Positions 1 through 6,576 of a DNA stretch of 10,179 nt are shown here, in pieces. Source of the DNA: Flavobacterium psychrophilum (GTDB lineage: Bacteria; Bacteroidota; Bacteroidia; Flavobacteriales; Flavobacteriaceae); the NCBI GenBank assembly GCA_945878515.1, contig CAMCTL010000128.1, forward strand, positions 1 to 10,179, given 5' to 3'. A model generated the notes under the pieces. That model was not told where the DNA came from, did not search any database, and saw nothing but the letters and a program-made list of their open reading frames with translations. Position numbers and translations under genes: made by a program. The first letter of the stretch is position 1; every line of letters begins with the position of its first letter.

Positions 1-12
1 TAGATTTTAGAT

Positions 13-42
13 TTGATTATCGATTGACAAATACTAACTTTG
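13..42 (+). promoter_or_regulatory. Bacteroidota-type promoter upstream of the DUF2797 gene
   Basis: A -33 element TTG at 13-15 is followed after 19 bases by TAACTTTG at 35-42, an exact match to the flavobacterial -7 consensus TAnnTTTG with normal spacing. Transcription would start near 48 and give a leader of about 135 bases before the ATG at 184, which is long. The leader holds a weak A/T hairpin (TTCTAT, two bases, ATAGAA at 81-94) and the heptamer repeat at 150-181. Assignment to the DUF2797 gene is inferred from position and direction. Confidence 0.6.
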
Positions 43-149
43 TAATAATATCAAAAATAATGTTTTTTTTATAAATCTAATTCTATTTATAGAAAGATTA
101 TGATATAGATATGATTTCCAATATAATGAAATCAACATTTCGCACTTCA

Positions 150-181
150 AATCTGAAATCTAAAATCTGAAATCTAAAATC
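150..181. repeat. Heptamer tandem repeat AATCTRA, about 4.6 copies, next to a start codon
   Basis: Four exact heptamers alternate AATCTGA and AATCTAA from 150 to 177, followed by a partial copy AATC at 178-181 that runs almost into the ATG at 184. The reverse-complement form, two copies of TAGATTT, stands at 1-14 at the window edge, so inverted heptamer arrays bracket the promoter and leader of the DUF2797 gene. AGATTTTAGATTT (2-14) and AAATCTAAAATCT (156-168) are exact 13-base inverted copies. The left array may continue outside the window. Confidence 0.85.
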
Positions 182-183
182 AA

Positions 184-978
184 ATGACCTACGAAGGCAC
201 GCTTATTAAAATGCAAACTGAATTTGCAAATCCAATACAATACTATTTGGTATTTGAGAATAGTTTCCTGAATGTCAATCAATTATTGAACAAAAATCTA
301 GAAATTTCTTTTCAGGGTTACCAATGTTTGAATTGTGGCAAAAAGAAGAAGATTTTTCGTCAAGGCTTTTGTTATGATTGTTTTTATTCCAGTCCTGCTG
401 TGGGCGATTGGATTATGAAACCCGAATTGAGTACCGCACATCTTGGAATTCAGGATCGGGATTTAGTTTATGAAGAAAAAGTGCAATTGCAGCCGCATAT
501 TGTTTATTTGGCTTTGTCTAGCGAGGTAAAAGTAGGTGTAACACGCAAAACCCAAATGCCCACAAGATGGATTGACCAAGGCGCATCCCAAGCGATTTCT
601 ATTGTAGAAGTACCGAATAGATATCTGGCAGGAATTACGGAAGTCGCGTTGAAAAATCATTATGCGGATAAAACCAATTGGCGAAAAATGCTCCAAAACG
701 ATGTAGAACCAATAGATTTAATCGCCGAAAGATTGAAAGTCGAAAACCTCATTCCAGCAGAAGTTCAGGAATATTTCCATTCAGGGAAAAATGATTTGTA
801 CGAAATGCACTTTCCGGTTTTGGAATATCCAAAAAAAATAAACAGTTTAAGTTTAGATAAAACCCCAAATTTCCAAGGAAAACTGACTGGAATAAAAGGA
901 CAATATCTCATTTTTGAGGACGGCACTGTTTTTAATGTCCGCAGTTCAGAGGGTTATGTGGTAAGGATTGAAATATAA
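184..978 (+). CDS. DUF2797 zinc-ribbon protein of unknown function
   Basis: This 264-residue protein matches what I know of the DUF2797 family, which has no established function. Residues 46-68 carry two CxxC pairs (C48/C51 and C63/C66), a probable zinc ribbon. The central region has a conserved-looking block around VKVGVTRKTQMPTRW (115-129) and DQGA, followed by GITE (150-153) and KTNWRKML (163-170). The order Tyr108, Gly118, Arg121/Arg128, Glu153, Asn158 loosely resembles a GIY-YIG nuclease domain; that is my inference, not a known assignment. No signal peptide or membrane segment is seen, so it should be cytoplasmic. The ATG at 184 is chosen because upstream ATGs at 111 and 126 are in another frame, where they form a 19-codon ORF ending at 170. 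The gene stands alone and converges with the AsmA-like gene. Confidence 0.85.
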   Translation: MTYEGTLIKMQTEFANPIQYYLVFENSFLNVNQLLNKNLEISFQGYQCLNCGKKKKIFRQGFCYDCFYSSPAVGDWIMKPELSTAHLGIQDRDLVYEEKVQLQPHIVYLALSSEVKVGVTRKTQMPTRWIDQGASQAISIVEVPNRYLAGITEVALKNHYADKTNWRKMLQNDVEPIDLIAERLKVENLIPAEVQEYFHSGKNDLYEMHFPVLEYPKKINSLSLDKTPNFQGKLTGIKGQYLIFEDGTVFNVRSSEGYVVRIEI

Positions 979-983
979 ATAAG

Positions 984-1047
984 ATTGACACAGATTTCAC
1001 AAATTTACACAGATTAATTTGTGTGAATTTGTGAAATCTGTGTCAAT
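984..1047. terminator. Long near-perfect palindrome between convergent genes; likely bidirectional terminator and intergenic repeat
   Basis: Arms of 28 bases (984-1011 and 1020-1047) are complementary except for one position, which becomes a G-U pair in one RNA orientation, around an 8-base loop GATTAATT. The arms are built from CACA/TGTG-containing words such as GACACAGATTTCACAAATTT. The element lies between the stop codons of two convergent genes (978 and 1077), so either transcript would fold it. There is no long U tract after the stem. I recall very similar CACAGATTT-type palindromes between genes in other Flavobacterium genomes, so it is probably a dispersed family; this cannot be tested within the window. 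Confidence 0.75.
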
Positions 1048-1074
1048 AACTTCATAATAAAATGTTGTTTTACG

Positions 1075-3696
1075 CTAAGGCGTCTTTGGCTCTGCTGTTT
1101 TTTTCTTTTTGTTGAGCAAACCATTCAATAAATTACTAGCTTTTGTTTTTATATCTTCTTTTGGGGTTGCAGTTTTTGTTGTATCGCTTGATTTATTGTT
1201 TTTGTTAAGAAAGTCCGTTAATGCTGACGTTCCTTGTTTTACCAATTTTTCTTTTTGCTGTTTTACCAATTGATTAGTTAAATTTGTAACTGCAGTTTTC
1301 GTGTCAGTCGAAATTTTTGGACTACTAAAACTTCCCGTCAACAGGGCATTTATCGGAATATTATCTAATTTTGTGGCGTCAGCAGGGGATAATTTTGCTA
1401 TTAAGGCATTGGCTTCAGTTCCAAGATATTTGGCGGGCACATCAAATTTTACATTATAATTCATACTTTGATCAAAACTATGAGCTCCCCCAATTGTTGC
1501 CTTTATGTCTTGGTATTTAATATCAAAAGGTTTTACATTGACTTTTCCGTCTTTGAAAGTTAAAGCAGCTTTAACATCGTTTAGATTTAATTTACTCATA
1601 TCCAAAAACTTTATATTCGAACTCAAAGCAGTTAATAAAGTAGAATTTTTGGCATTGACCGTTGTAGAAAGAAGTTGCCCTAATAAATCCCCAGTTAGCG
1701 TTTTCAGGTCGGGAGTAAATTCAGTAGCATCAAGATTACCATTCAATTTGATGGTCGAATTCAATTTTCCGTTAATGATTCCTGCTATTGGCGCGATTTT
1801 TTTCAACATTTCTAGTTGGGTAAAAGATTGCGCAATATCCACCTGATTCAAATTCAAATCCATATTGAAAACTGGCTCTTTTCCTTTGGTTGAGACAATT
1901 CCATTCATGCCAACTGTTCCACCAAAAATAGAAGTTTTTATGTTTTGCAAAGTAACTTTTTCGTCCTTTACAATCAGTTTTCCCGAGACATCTTTCAAAG
2001 TTAGATTGTCATATAAAACGGTGTTGGCTTTTGCGGTAAGCGTACAGTTCAAGAAAGTAGGAATCTTCATTGGTTCAGCATTTTTAACTTCCTTCTCCTG
2101 TTCGCTATTGCTTTGTTTAATAGTGGTTTTTTCGGCAGTAGTCATAAAATCATCCACAGCCAATTGTTTGGAATTCAAATTGAAATCTCCTTTTAATTCT
2201 TGGTTTTTGAATATAAATCCATAAAAATTTTCCAAAACTCCGGTTACACTAATATCACTTTTTCCAGTCGTTGCATTGAATTGTTTCAAATTGACTTGGC
2301 TTGGATTGAATTGTACCAATGCATTGCTAATGGTCATCTTTTTTCCGTTTTCATCGACATAATTGAAACCAGATAAACTCATTGTTCCTGCGTTTTTGAT
2401 GTTTTGATATTGACTTTTTTCAACAGATTGCATATCAAATTTGGTAGTTACATCGGCTTTTAGAATTCCAGATAATGGTTTTTCTAATTTTATAGGATAG
2501 GCTTTGGAAACATTGGCTAAATTGATAGTTCCTTTTAAAGCGGCATTAACCAAAGGGTTTAGGGTAATATTTCGAATATTGGCTTTGGCATTAAAAACGT
2601 CTTGGTCGATAGCGAAAGACAATTTGTCCATATTAACATAAGTGTCGTTTAAAATTCCCGTTTCGTTGATGATTTTAGTGTCAATTACAATATTGCGAAC
2701 CGATTTTGGAAGATTTGGATATTGGAAAGAAGCATTGTTCGAAGCAATTTTTATGTTGAATTTTGGAACAGTTGTATCCGAATACAAGCCTTTGGCAAAA
2801 CCAGCAACGGTGCAATCTCCTGTAGTTTTTACATTATCTAAACTCGCAGCATAAGCTGCGGGAATAAGTCCCAGGAAGTTTTTAAAAGAAGAAGTTGGCG
2901 TTTTGAATGTCAAGTCATATTCCTGTCCGCCATCGACCATTTGAATAAATCCATCTAATTCTATGGGTAACTGATTGATTAAAGCTTTGTTTTTCTTGAA
3001 TGTGTATTTGCTGTTTGCTAAATCAATTCCCAAAATGGCATCCAAGCTAATGTAAACATTTTTCATATAATTGATTTTGTCCATCGAAAGCGCAATTTTG
3101 GCAGTCGATTTGGTGTCCAAATCCAGCTTTTGTGACGCAAAATCTCCAGTTCCTTCGTGGTTTAAACTGTCAATTGTCATTTTGATTTTTGAACCTTCAT
3201 CAAAATACCGAAACTGGAAATTATCAATTTTATAATCTTGTATTTTTAACAACAAAGGTTTGCTTTCGCCAGCTTTAGCAGGTTTTTCATCTTTTAAAGC
3301 AATGTCATAGTTACCGATGCCATCTTTGTTTAAAATAATGTTGATTAACCCATTTTTAGAAGAAATTCCATCAATAGTTATTGTTTCTTCTTTCTCTTTA
3401 AAAAGTTCTTTGATGGACATTTTCAAATTCAATTCACCCAATGAAACCAAAGTATCGCCTTCAAAAGGCGCTTTGTTGATAATGACTAATTTTTGGATGG
3501 TCACATTTGCATTGGGGAAATTTTTAAACAAACTCAAATCAGCTTCTGCAAAAGAGACTTTAGCATCTACTTTATCGTTGATGGCTTGAGAGATTTTCGC
3601 ATTTATCTGATCTTTAAACAAGAGTGGAGCTGCAAATAAAGTTCCAATTAAAAGAACAAATACAATTCCTATGGTTATTAAAATTTTCTTAGTCAT
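1075..3696 (-). CDS. AsmA family protein (envelope, putative outer-membrane lipid homeostasis)
   Basis: The 873-residue product starts with a short basic stretch and a hydrophobic segment (about 5-26), an uncleaved anchor or signal, followed by a long periplasmic region. The first ~200 residues (FKDQINAKISQAINDKV, later ADLSLFKNFPNANVTIQKL) fit the AsmA N-terminal domain. Residues about 550-800, with the block VDIAQSFTQLEMLKKIAPIAG and later KVNVKPFDIKYQDIKATIGG, fit the AsmA-like C-terminal domain. AsmA relatives are repeat-beta-groove proteins thought to help lipid transport or outer-membrane assembly; the role here is inferred from the family. The last 64 residues (810-873) are Lys/Thr/Asn-rich and contain two similar helical pieces, ALTDFLNK and LLNGLLNK, a low-complexity tail outside the core fold. 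The ATG has the A-rich upstream sequence usual in Bacteroidota. It is monocistronic, convergent with the DUF2797 gene. Confidence 0.88.
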   Translation of the reverse strand: MTKKILITIGIVFVLLIGTLFAAPLLFKDQINAKISQAINDKVDAKVSFAEADLSLFKNFPNANVTIQKLVIINKAPFEGDTLVSLGELNLKMSIKELFKEKEETITIDGISSKNGLINIILNKDGIGNYDIALKDEKPAKAGESKPLLLKIQDYKIDNFQFRYFDEGSKIKMTIDSLNHEGTGDFASQKLDLDTKSTAKIALSMDKINYMKNVYISLDAILGIDLANSKYTFKKNKALINQLPIELDGFIQMVDGGQEYDLTFKTPTSSFKNFLGLIPAAYAASLDNVKTTGDCTVAGFAKGLYSDTTVPKFNIKIASNNASFQYPNLPKSVRNIVIDTKIINETGILNDTYVNMDKLSFAIDQDVFNAKANIRNITLNPLVNAALKGTINLANVSKAYPIKLEKPLSGILKADVTTKFDMQSVEKSQYQNIKNAGTMSLSGFNYVDENGKKMTISNALVQFNPSQVNLKQFNATTGKSDISVTGVLENFYGFIFKNQELKGDFNLNSKQLAVDDFMTTAEKTTIKQSNSEQEKEVKNAEPMKIPTFLNCTLTAKANTVLYDNLTLKDVSGKLIVKDEKVTLQNIKTSIFGGTVGMNGIVSTKGKEPVFNMDLNLNQVDIAQSFTQLEMLKKIAPIAGIINGKLNSTIKLNGNLDATEFTPDLKTLTGDLLGQLLSTTVNAKNSTLLTALSSNIKFLDMSKLNLNDVKAALTFKDGKVNVKPFDIKYQDIKATIGGAHSFDQSMNYNVKFDVPAKYLGTEANALIAKLSPADATKLDNIPINALLTGSFSSPKISTDTKTAVTNLTNQLVKQQKEKLVKQGTSALTDFLNKNNKSSDTTKTATPKEDIKTKASNLLNGLLNKKKKTAEPKTP

Positions 3697-3751
3697 AATT
3701 TTATTTTTTTAATGCTAAATATGGAGTAAAATAATGCTTTAAGTTTTTTGA

Positions 3752-3759
3752 CAAAAGTA
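3752..3759 (-). promoter_or_regulatory. Candidate -7 element for the AsmA-like gene
   Basis: On the minus strand this reads TACTTTTG, an exact TAnnTTTG match, 55 bases upstream of the ATG at 3696. No TTG is found at the normal distance upstream, so only half of the promoter is supported. Confidence 0.4.
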
Positions 3760-3813
3760 GTTTATTTCAATCTTAGTATTTTTTTTGAACTAGACAATTA
3801 AAGAATAATTTAA

Positions 3814-3957
3814 CTAAAAACCCGCTCAACGAGGTCTTCCCTTAAATATAAATATTGTTCAATGCTGGAGTTGTTTGAGTATATCCTAAGCACTTATTGC
3901 TATCCGCAAAACGTCTATTCTGCAAATCTGATCGGTCGTATTTTCTTTTTACACTAA
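3814..3957. other. Intergenic stretch with gene-like composition; possible gene or mobile-element remnant
   Basis: The 315-base gap between the AsmA-like gene and the small ORF at 4012 holds no convincing intact gene. From about 3820 to 3940 it is visibly richer in G+C than the other intergenic sequence here. One plus-strand frame is open from 3814 to 3957, with an ATG at 3862 giving 31 codons. On the minus strand a frame reads VKRKYDRSDLQNRRFADSNK and onward to a TAA near 3846, then continues open beyond that stop; it has no ATG. The pieces look protein-like but are too short to name. A decayed gene, the end of an insertion sequence, or a small RNA are all possible. No tRNA fold is evident. 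Confidence 0.3.
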
Positions 3958-3962
3958 TTTAG

Positions 3963-3993
3963 TTGCGCAATAACAAAAATGTTATTAATTTTG
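3963..3993 (+). promoter_or_regulatory. Promoter of the small-ORF/DUF5053 unit
   Basis: TTG at 3963-3965, a 20-base spacer, then TAATTTTG at 3986-3993, an exact TAnnTTTG match. The predicted start site near 4000 leaves a leader of roughly 12 bases before the ATG at 4012, a compact arrangement that supports both the promoter and the small ORF. The spacer contains the inverted repeat described separately. Confidence 0.6.
3970..3985. promoter_or_regulatory. Inverted repeat inside the promoter spacer, possible operator
   Basis: ATAACA (3970-3975) and TGTTAT (3980-3985) are perfect inverted copies separated by AAAA. They end one base before the -7 element. The adjoining 3963-3970 is itself the perfect palindrome TTGCGCAA, which includes the -33 TTG. 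A repressor dimer bound here would block RNA polymerase. Operator function is inferred from position and symmetry only; a 6-base inverted repeat in A/T-rich DNA can occur by chance. Confidence 0.4.
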
Positions 3994-4011
3994 ATTTTTT
4001 AGAATTTAGAG

Positions 4012-4173
4012 ATGAAAGACCATTTGAAAAATGAAAAAAAAGCACTCCAAAAGGATTTGCAATTTTACCTTGAGTTTTACAAAGAGTTAGCCAGCAGAAG
4101 TGATCAAATGAAAAAGATTGTGGATTTGGAAATTGAAAAATTGGTGGAAAAGTTAAAAGAAATCGGAAAATAA
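4012..4173 (+). CDS. Small charged helical protein, 53 residues, unknown function
   Basis: An ATG at 4012 opens a 53-codon frame ending in TAA at 4171-4173. The product has 12 Lys, 7 Glu and 4 Asp, no Pro or Cys, and one Gly near the end. Leu/Ile/Val residues are spaced as in amphipathic helices, clearest in residues 36-51 (IVDLEIEKLVEKLKEI), so a helical hairpin or short coiled coil is likely. No signal peptide or membrane segment is seen, so it is probably cytoplasmic. The start is fixed by an in-frame TAG at 4000-4002 and by the promoter ending at 3993. It lies 11 bases before the DUF5053 gene on the same strand, so the two are probably co-transcribed. I do not recognise the family; a partner or small regulator of the downstream protein is possible but not shown. 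Confidence 0.6.
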   Translation: MKDHLKNEKKALQKDLQFYLEFYKELASRSDQMKKIVDLEIEKLVEKLKEIGK

Positions 4174-4184
4174 AGTACATAATT

Positions 4185-4577
4185 ATGTTAGAAGAAATCA
4201 AAAAATTAAAAGTACAATACCAAAATACCGAAAACGATACTGAAATTTCAAGTATCCGAAAAGAAATGAAATCATTGTTTAATGACAACCCGGAGGCATT
4301 TACTGATTCTATGGTGCTGTGTATGAAAGATAGCAATCAAAAGGCAGATGAAATATTGTTAAGGCAAAAATTAGAAGCCGTTTTGCCTGCAATTTCGGTT
4401 TCGTATTTGTCTAAAAACTACTTTAAAAAGACACCACAATGGTTTTATCAACGATTAAACGGAAACAAAGTAAACGGCAAAGAAGCTCATTTTACTAGCA
4501 ATGAATTGCAAACACTATCTATTGCACTGAAAGAAATAGGGCAAAAGTTAAGCGCATCTGCAAGTATTATTTTGTGA
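4185..4577 (+). CDS. DUF5053 domain protein, probably HTH-like
   Basis: This 130-residue protein has a charged helical N-terminal part (1-60) and a C-terminal block SYLSKNYFKKTPQWFYQRLN (73-92), then GKEAHFTSNELQTLSIALKE (98-117). I recognise this as the Bacteroidota family DUF5053, whose function I do not know to be established. The pattern of an Ala/Leu-rich helix, a Ser/Thr turn, an aromatic-rich recognition-like helix and FTxxEL followed by a long helix resembles XRE/lambda-repressor-type helix-turn-helix proteins, so DNA binding is a reasonable inference. It follows the 53-residue ORF by 11 bases and shares its promoter, which carries a palindrome; autoregulation is one possibility. The frame ends in adjacent TGA and TAA codons at 4575-4580. 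It converges with sppA across a strong hairpin. An overlapping minus-strand frame is a shadow. Confidence 0.75.
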   Translation: MLEEIKKLKVQYQNTENDTEISSIRKEMKSLFNDNPEAFTDSMVLCMKDSNQKADEILLRQKLEAVLPAISVSYLSKNYFKKTPQWFYQRLNGNKVNGKEAHFTSNELQTLSIALKEIGQKLSASASIIL

Positions 4578-4624
4578 TAACGCCTATAACACACCAATCC
4601 TTTCCTGTGGTTTTTTAAACCCGA

Positions 4625-4658
4625 AAAATCCGTCTAATCATTTGATTAAACGGATTTT
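4625..4658. terminator. Bidirectional hairpin terminator between the DUF5053 gene and sppA
   Basis: AAAATCCGT (4625-4633) pairs with ACGGATTTT (4650-4658), then after one C/A mismatch TAATC (4635-4639) pairs with GATTA (4644-4648) around the loop ATTT. With A tracts on the 5' arm and T tracts on the 3' arm, it works as a rho-independent terminator on both strands. It sits 47 bases after the DUF5053 stop and 22 bases past the sppA stop. Confidence 0.85.
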
Positions 4659-4680
4659 CAATCTCTAATCTATTGCTTTG

Positions 4681-6441
4681 TTAATGAATCTTAATCTCAA
4701 AAGGCATCATTGTTTGAATTCCTTTTCGAGCTTGAACTTTTTTCAATTGTTCCATTAAACGATAGGTTTCTTCTCCTAATTCCTGTTTAACAAATGATTC
4801 TTTGGATTTTGCGAATGGTAAATTATTAAAAAAATCATTCATGTCTTCTTCGTATTCTGGAAAATATTGAGTGCTGTATTTTTTTGTTTTTGCGAGAATT
4901 GCCGCTTCTTTTATCGCATCGTTCAAACCACCTATTTTGTCAACCAATTTTATTTTCAAAGCTTGCTCGCCAGACCAGACTCTGCCTTGTCCAATAGAAT
5001 CTACTTGTGCCAAAGTCATTTTTCGTCCTGCGGCAACGTGAGATATAAATGTTTTGTAAACGTTTTCGACACTTTCAAGAGTCACCGCTTTGAATTTTTC
5101 GTCCATTGGTACAAACGGACTGTATTCTGCAGCGTTTTCATTTGTTTTTAACTGCTGGGTGTGAATGCCCATTTTTGTTGCCAATTGTGTGAAATTCGGC
5201 AATATCCCAAAAACGCCTATCGAGCCAGTGATGGTGCTTTTCTCAGCAAAAATTTTGTTGGCATTACAAGCAATATAATAACCACCTGATGCTGCATAAT
5301 TCCCCATAGAAACTACAACTGGTTTCACTTTTTTGGTCAATTCGATTTCCCTCCAAATCAAATCCGATGTCAAAGCACTTCCACCTGGGCTATCAATCCT
5401 CAGTACAATAGCTTTTACATTTTCATCTTTTCTAGCTTCTTTCAATGAGCGATTCATAGAACCTTCGCCAATGGTGTTCACATCGCCTTCGCCTCCCATA
5501 ATTTCTCCTTGAGCATAAATCACCGCAATTTTATCTTGCGAATCGTTGCTTTCACTAGTAGTTGCTACCTTTTGAGCATAATCAGAAATGCTTATTTTAT
5601 TGTAATCTTCATCAGAATCGACTTTCAGTTTTTTTCGGATTGCATCGTGATACACATCTTCGTAAGCAATAACATCAATCAACTTTTGCGCTTTAGCCAT
5701 TTCAGGAGTTCTAGCCAAAAGACCATTGGCAATTTCATTTAATTTGGCTTCCGAAATTTTTCTACTTTTAGAAATATCAGCAATAATTGAACTCCAAACA
5801 GAATTCAATAAAGACATGGTTTGTTCCCTATTGGCATCGCTCATTTTATTGTCTAAGAATGGTTCTACAGCACTTTTGAATTTTCCGTGGCGAATAACTT
5901 CCACTTTAATTCCTGATTTTTCTTGTAAATCTTTAAAAAACATCAATTCGGCAGACAATCCTTTGAAATCAAATTCACCAATAGGATTGATATAGATGGT
6001 ATTGGCGACTGAATTCAAATAATATTCTTTTTGCGAATAGACATTGGCATAAGCCAAAACAAATTTCCCTGATTTTTTAAAATCCTCCAAAGCATCACGA
6101 AGGGCTTTTCTTTGCGCCATTCCCAATTCAGATTCATCATTTAAGATGGAAATTCCTTTAATGTCGTCATCGTTTTTTGCCGCTTCAACAGCGCTGATAA
6201 TATCAGAAAGCCCAACATTTTCGCCTTCAGACAAAATGGTTACCCAAGGATCTTTGTATTTTCCAGCATAATCATTTTTGATATTTCCCAATTTTAACTC
6301 GATAACCGAATTGCTTTCTACAGATATTTCGTCTGAATCGCCACCAAAAATTGCGGCAATAAAAACTATTCCAAAAAAGAACAGCATCAAAAAAACGAAC
6401 AACCCAACGATGGTTGCCACAACGTTTCCTAAGAATTTCAT
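4681..6441 (-). CDS. sppA: Signal peptide peptidase SppA, long (67K-type) form
   Basis: SppA is a membrane-anchored serine protease with a Ser-Lys dyad that degrades leftover signal peptides and membrane-protein fragments on the periplasmic side. This 586-residue protein has one N-terminal membrane segment (about 5-31) followed by two tandem peptidase-S49 domains, as in the long Escherichia coli form (about 618 residues). The N-terminal domain supplies the catalytic lysine, K189 in GKFKSAVEPF, aligned by motif with E. coli K209. The C-terminal domain supplies the nucleophile, S385 in NYAASGGYY, aligned with E. coli S409. Other family landmarks are RIDSPGGS (348-355) and STITGSIGVFG (402-412). 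The ATG at 6441 directly precedes the anchor. It is convergent with the DUF5053 gene and divergent from the folK fusion, so it is probably transcribed alone. All key residues are present. Confidence 0.95.
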   Translation of the reverse strand: MKFLGNVVATIVGLFVFLMLFFFGIVFIAAIFGGDSDEISVESNSVIELKLGNIKNDYAGKYKDPWVTILSEGENVGLSDIISAVEAAKNDDDIKGISILNDESELGMAQRKALRDALEDFKKSGKFVLAYANVYSQKEYYLNSVANTIYINPIGEFDFKGLSAELMFFKDLQEKSGIKVEVIRHGKFKSAVEPFLDNKMSDANREQTMSLLNSVWSSIIADISKSRKISEAKLNEIANGLLARTPEMAKAQKLIDVIAYEDVYHDAIRKKLKVDSDEDYNKISISDYAQKVATTSESNDSQDKIAVIYAQGEIMGGEGDVNTIGEGSMNRSLKEARKDENVKAIVLRIDSPGGSALTSDLIWREIELTKKVKPVVVSMGNYAASGGYYIACNANKIFAEKSTITGSIGVFGILPNFTQLATKMGIHTQQLKTNENAAEYSPFVPMDEKFKAVTLESVENVYKTFISHVAAGRKMTLAQVDSIGQGRVWSGEQALKIKLVDKIGGLNDAIKEAAILAKTKKYSTQYFPEYEEDMNDFFNNLPFAKSKESFVKQELGEETYRLMEQLKKVQARKGIQTMMPFEIKIH

Positions 6442-6529
6442 AACAATATTTTTTTTAATAAGTAGTACAAAGCAGCAATGTGTTACAGTTTTAGGTGTAA
6501 AAGGTCTGAAATAGTTATCAACAGAGGGG

Positions 6530-6537
6530 CAAATATA
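6530..6537 (-). promoter_or_regulatory. sppA: Candidate -7 element for sppA
   Basis: On the minus strand this reads TATATTTG, an exact TAnnTTTG match, 88 bases upstream of the sppA ATG. No TTG lies at the expected -33 distance, so it is incomplete. The divergent folK fusion must also be transcribed from this 135-base gap, but I find only one-mismatch candidates for it (TAAAATTG at 6547-6554, TTAATTTG at 6561-6568) and do not call them. Confidence 0.4.
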
Positions 6538-6576
6538 GTATTATTCTAAAATTGTTTTAGTTAATTTGTGATTAAT

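Noticed and set aside
111..170. Short upstream ORF (19 codons) that heptamer copy-number change might fuse to the DUF2797 gene as a phase switch
   Set aside because: In that frame every third heptamer supplies a TRA stop, so the copy numbers that restore frame still meet a stop.
1505..2854. Several plus-strand ORFs of 70-119 codons opposite the AsmA-like gene, and similar ones opposite sppA
   Set aside because: They are antisense shadows of well-supported genes, with biased composition and no promoter or family match.
3697..4011. tRNA, CRISPR or intact insertion sequence in the largest gap
   Set aside because: No cloverleaf, spaced direct repeats, terminal inverted repeats or transposase motifs could be found.
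3959..4336. Minus-strand 125-codon ORF opposite the small-ORF/DUF5053 unit
   Set aside because: It overlaps two better-supported plus-strand frames and the promoter, and its translation is a Phe/Leu/Ser/Ile-rich shadow of Lys/Glu-rich coding sequence.
6568..6570. GTG at 6568 as the start of the folK fusion
   Set aside because: The in-frame ATG nine bases later gives the expected HPPK N-terminus; the GTG adds only three residues.
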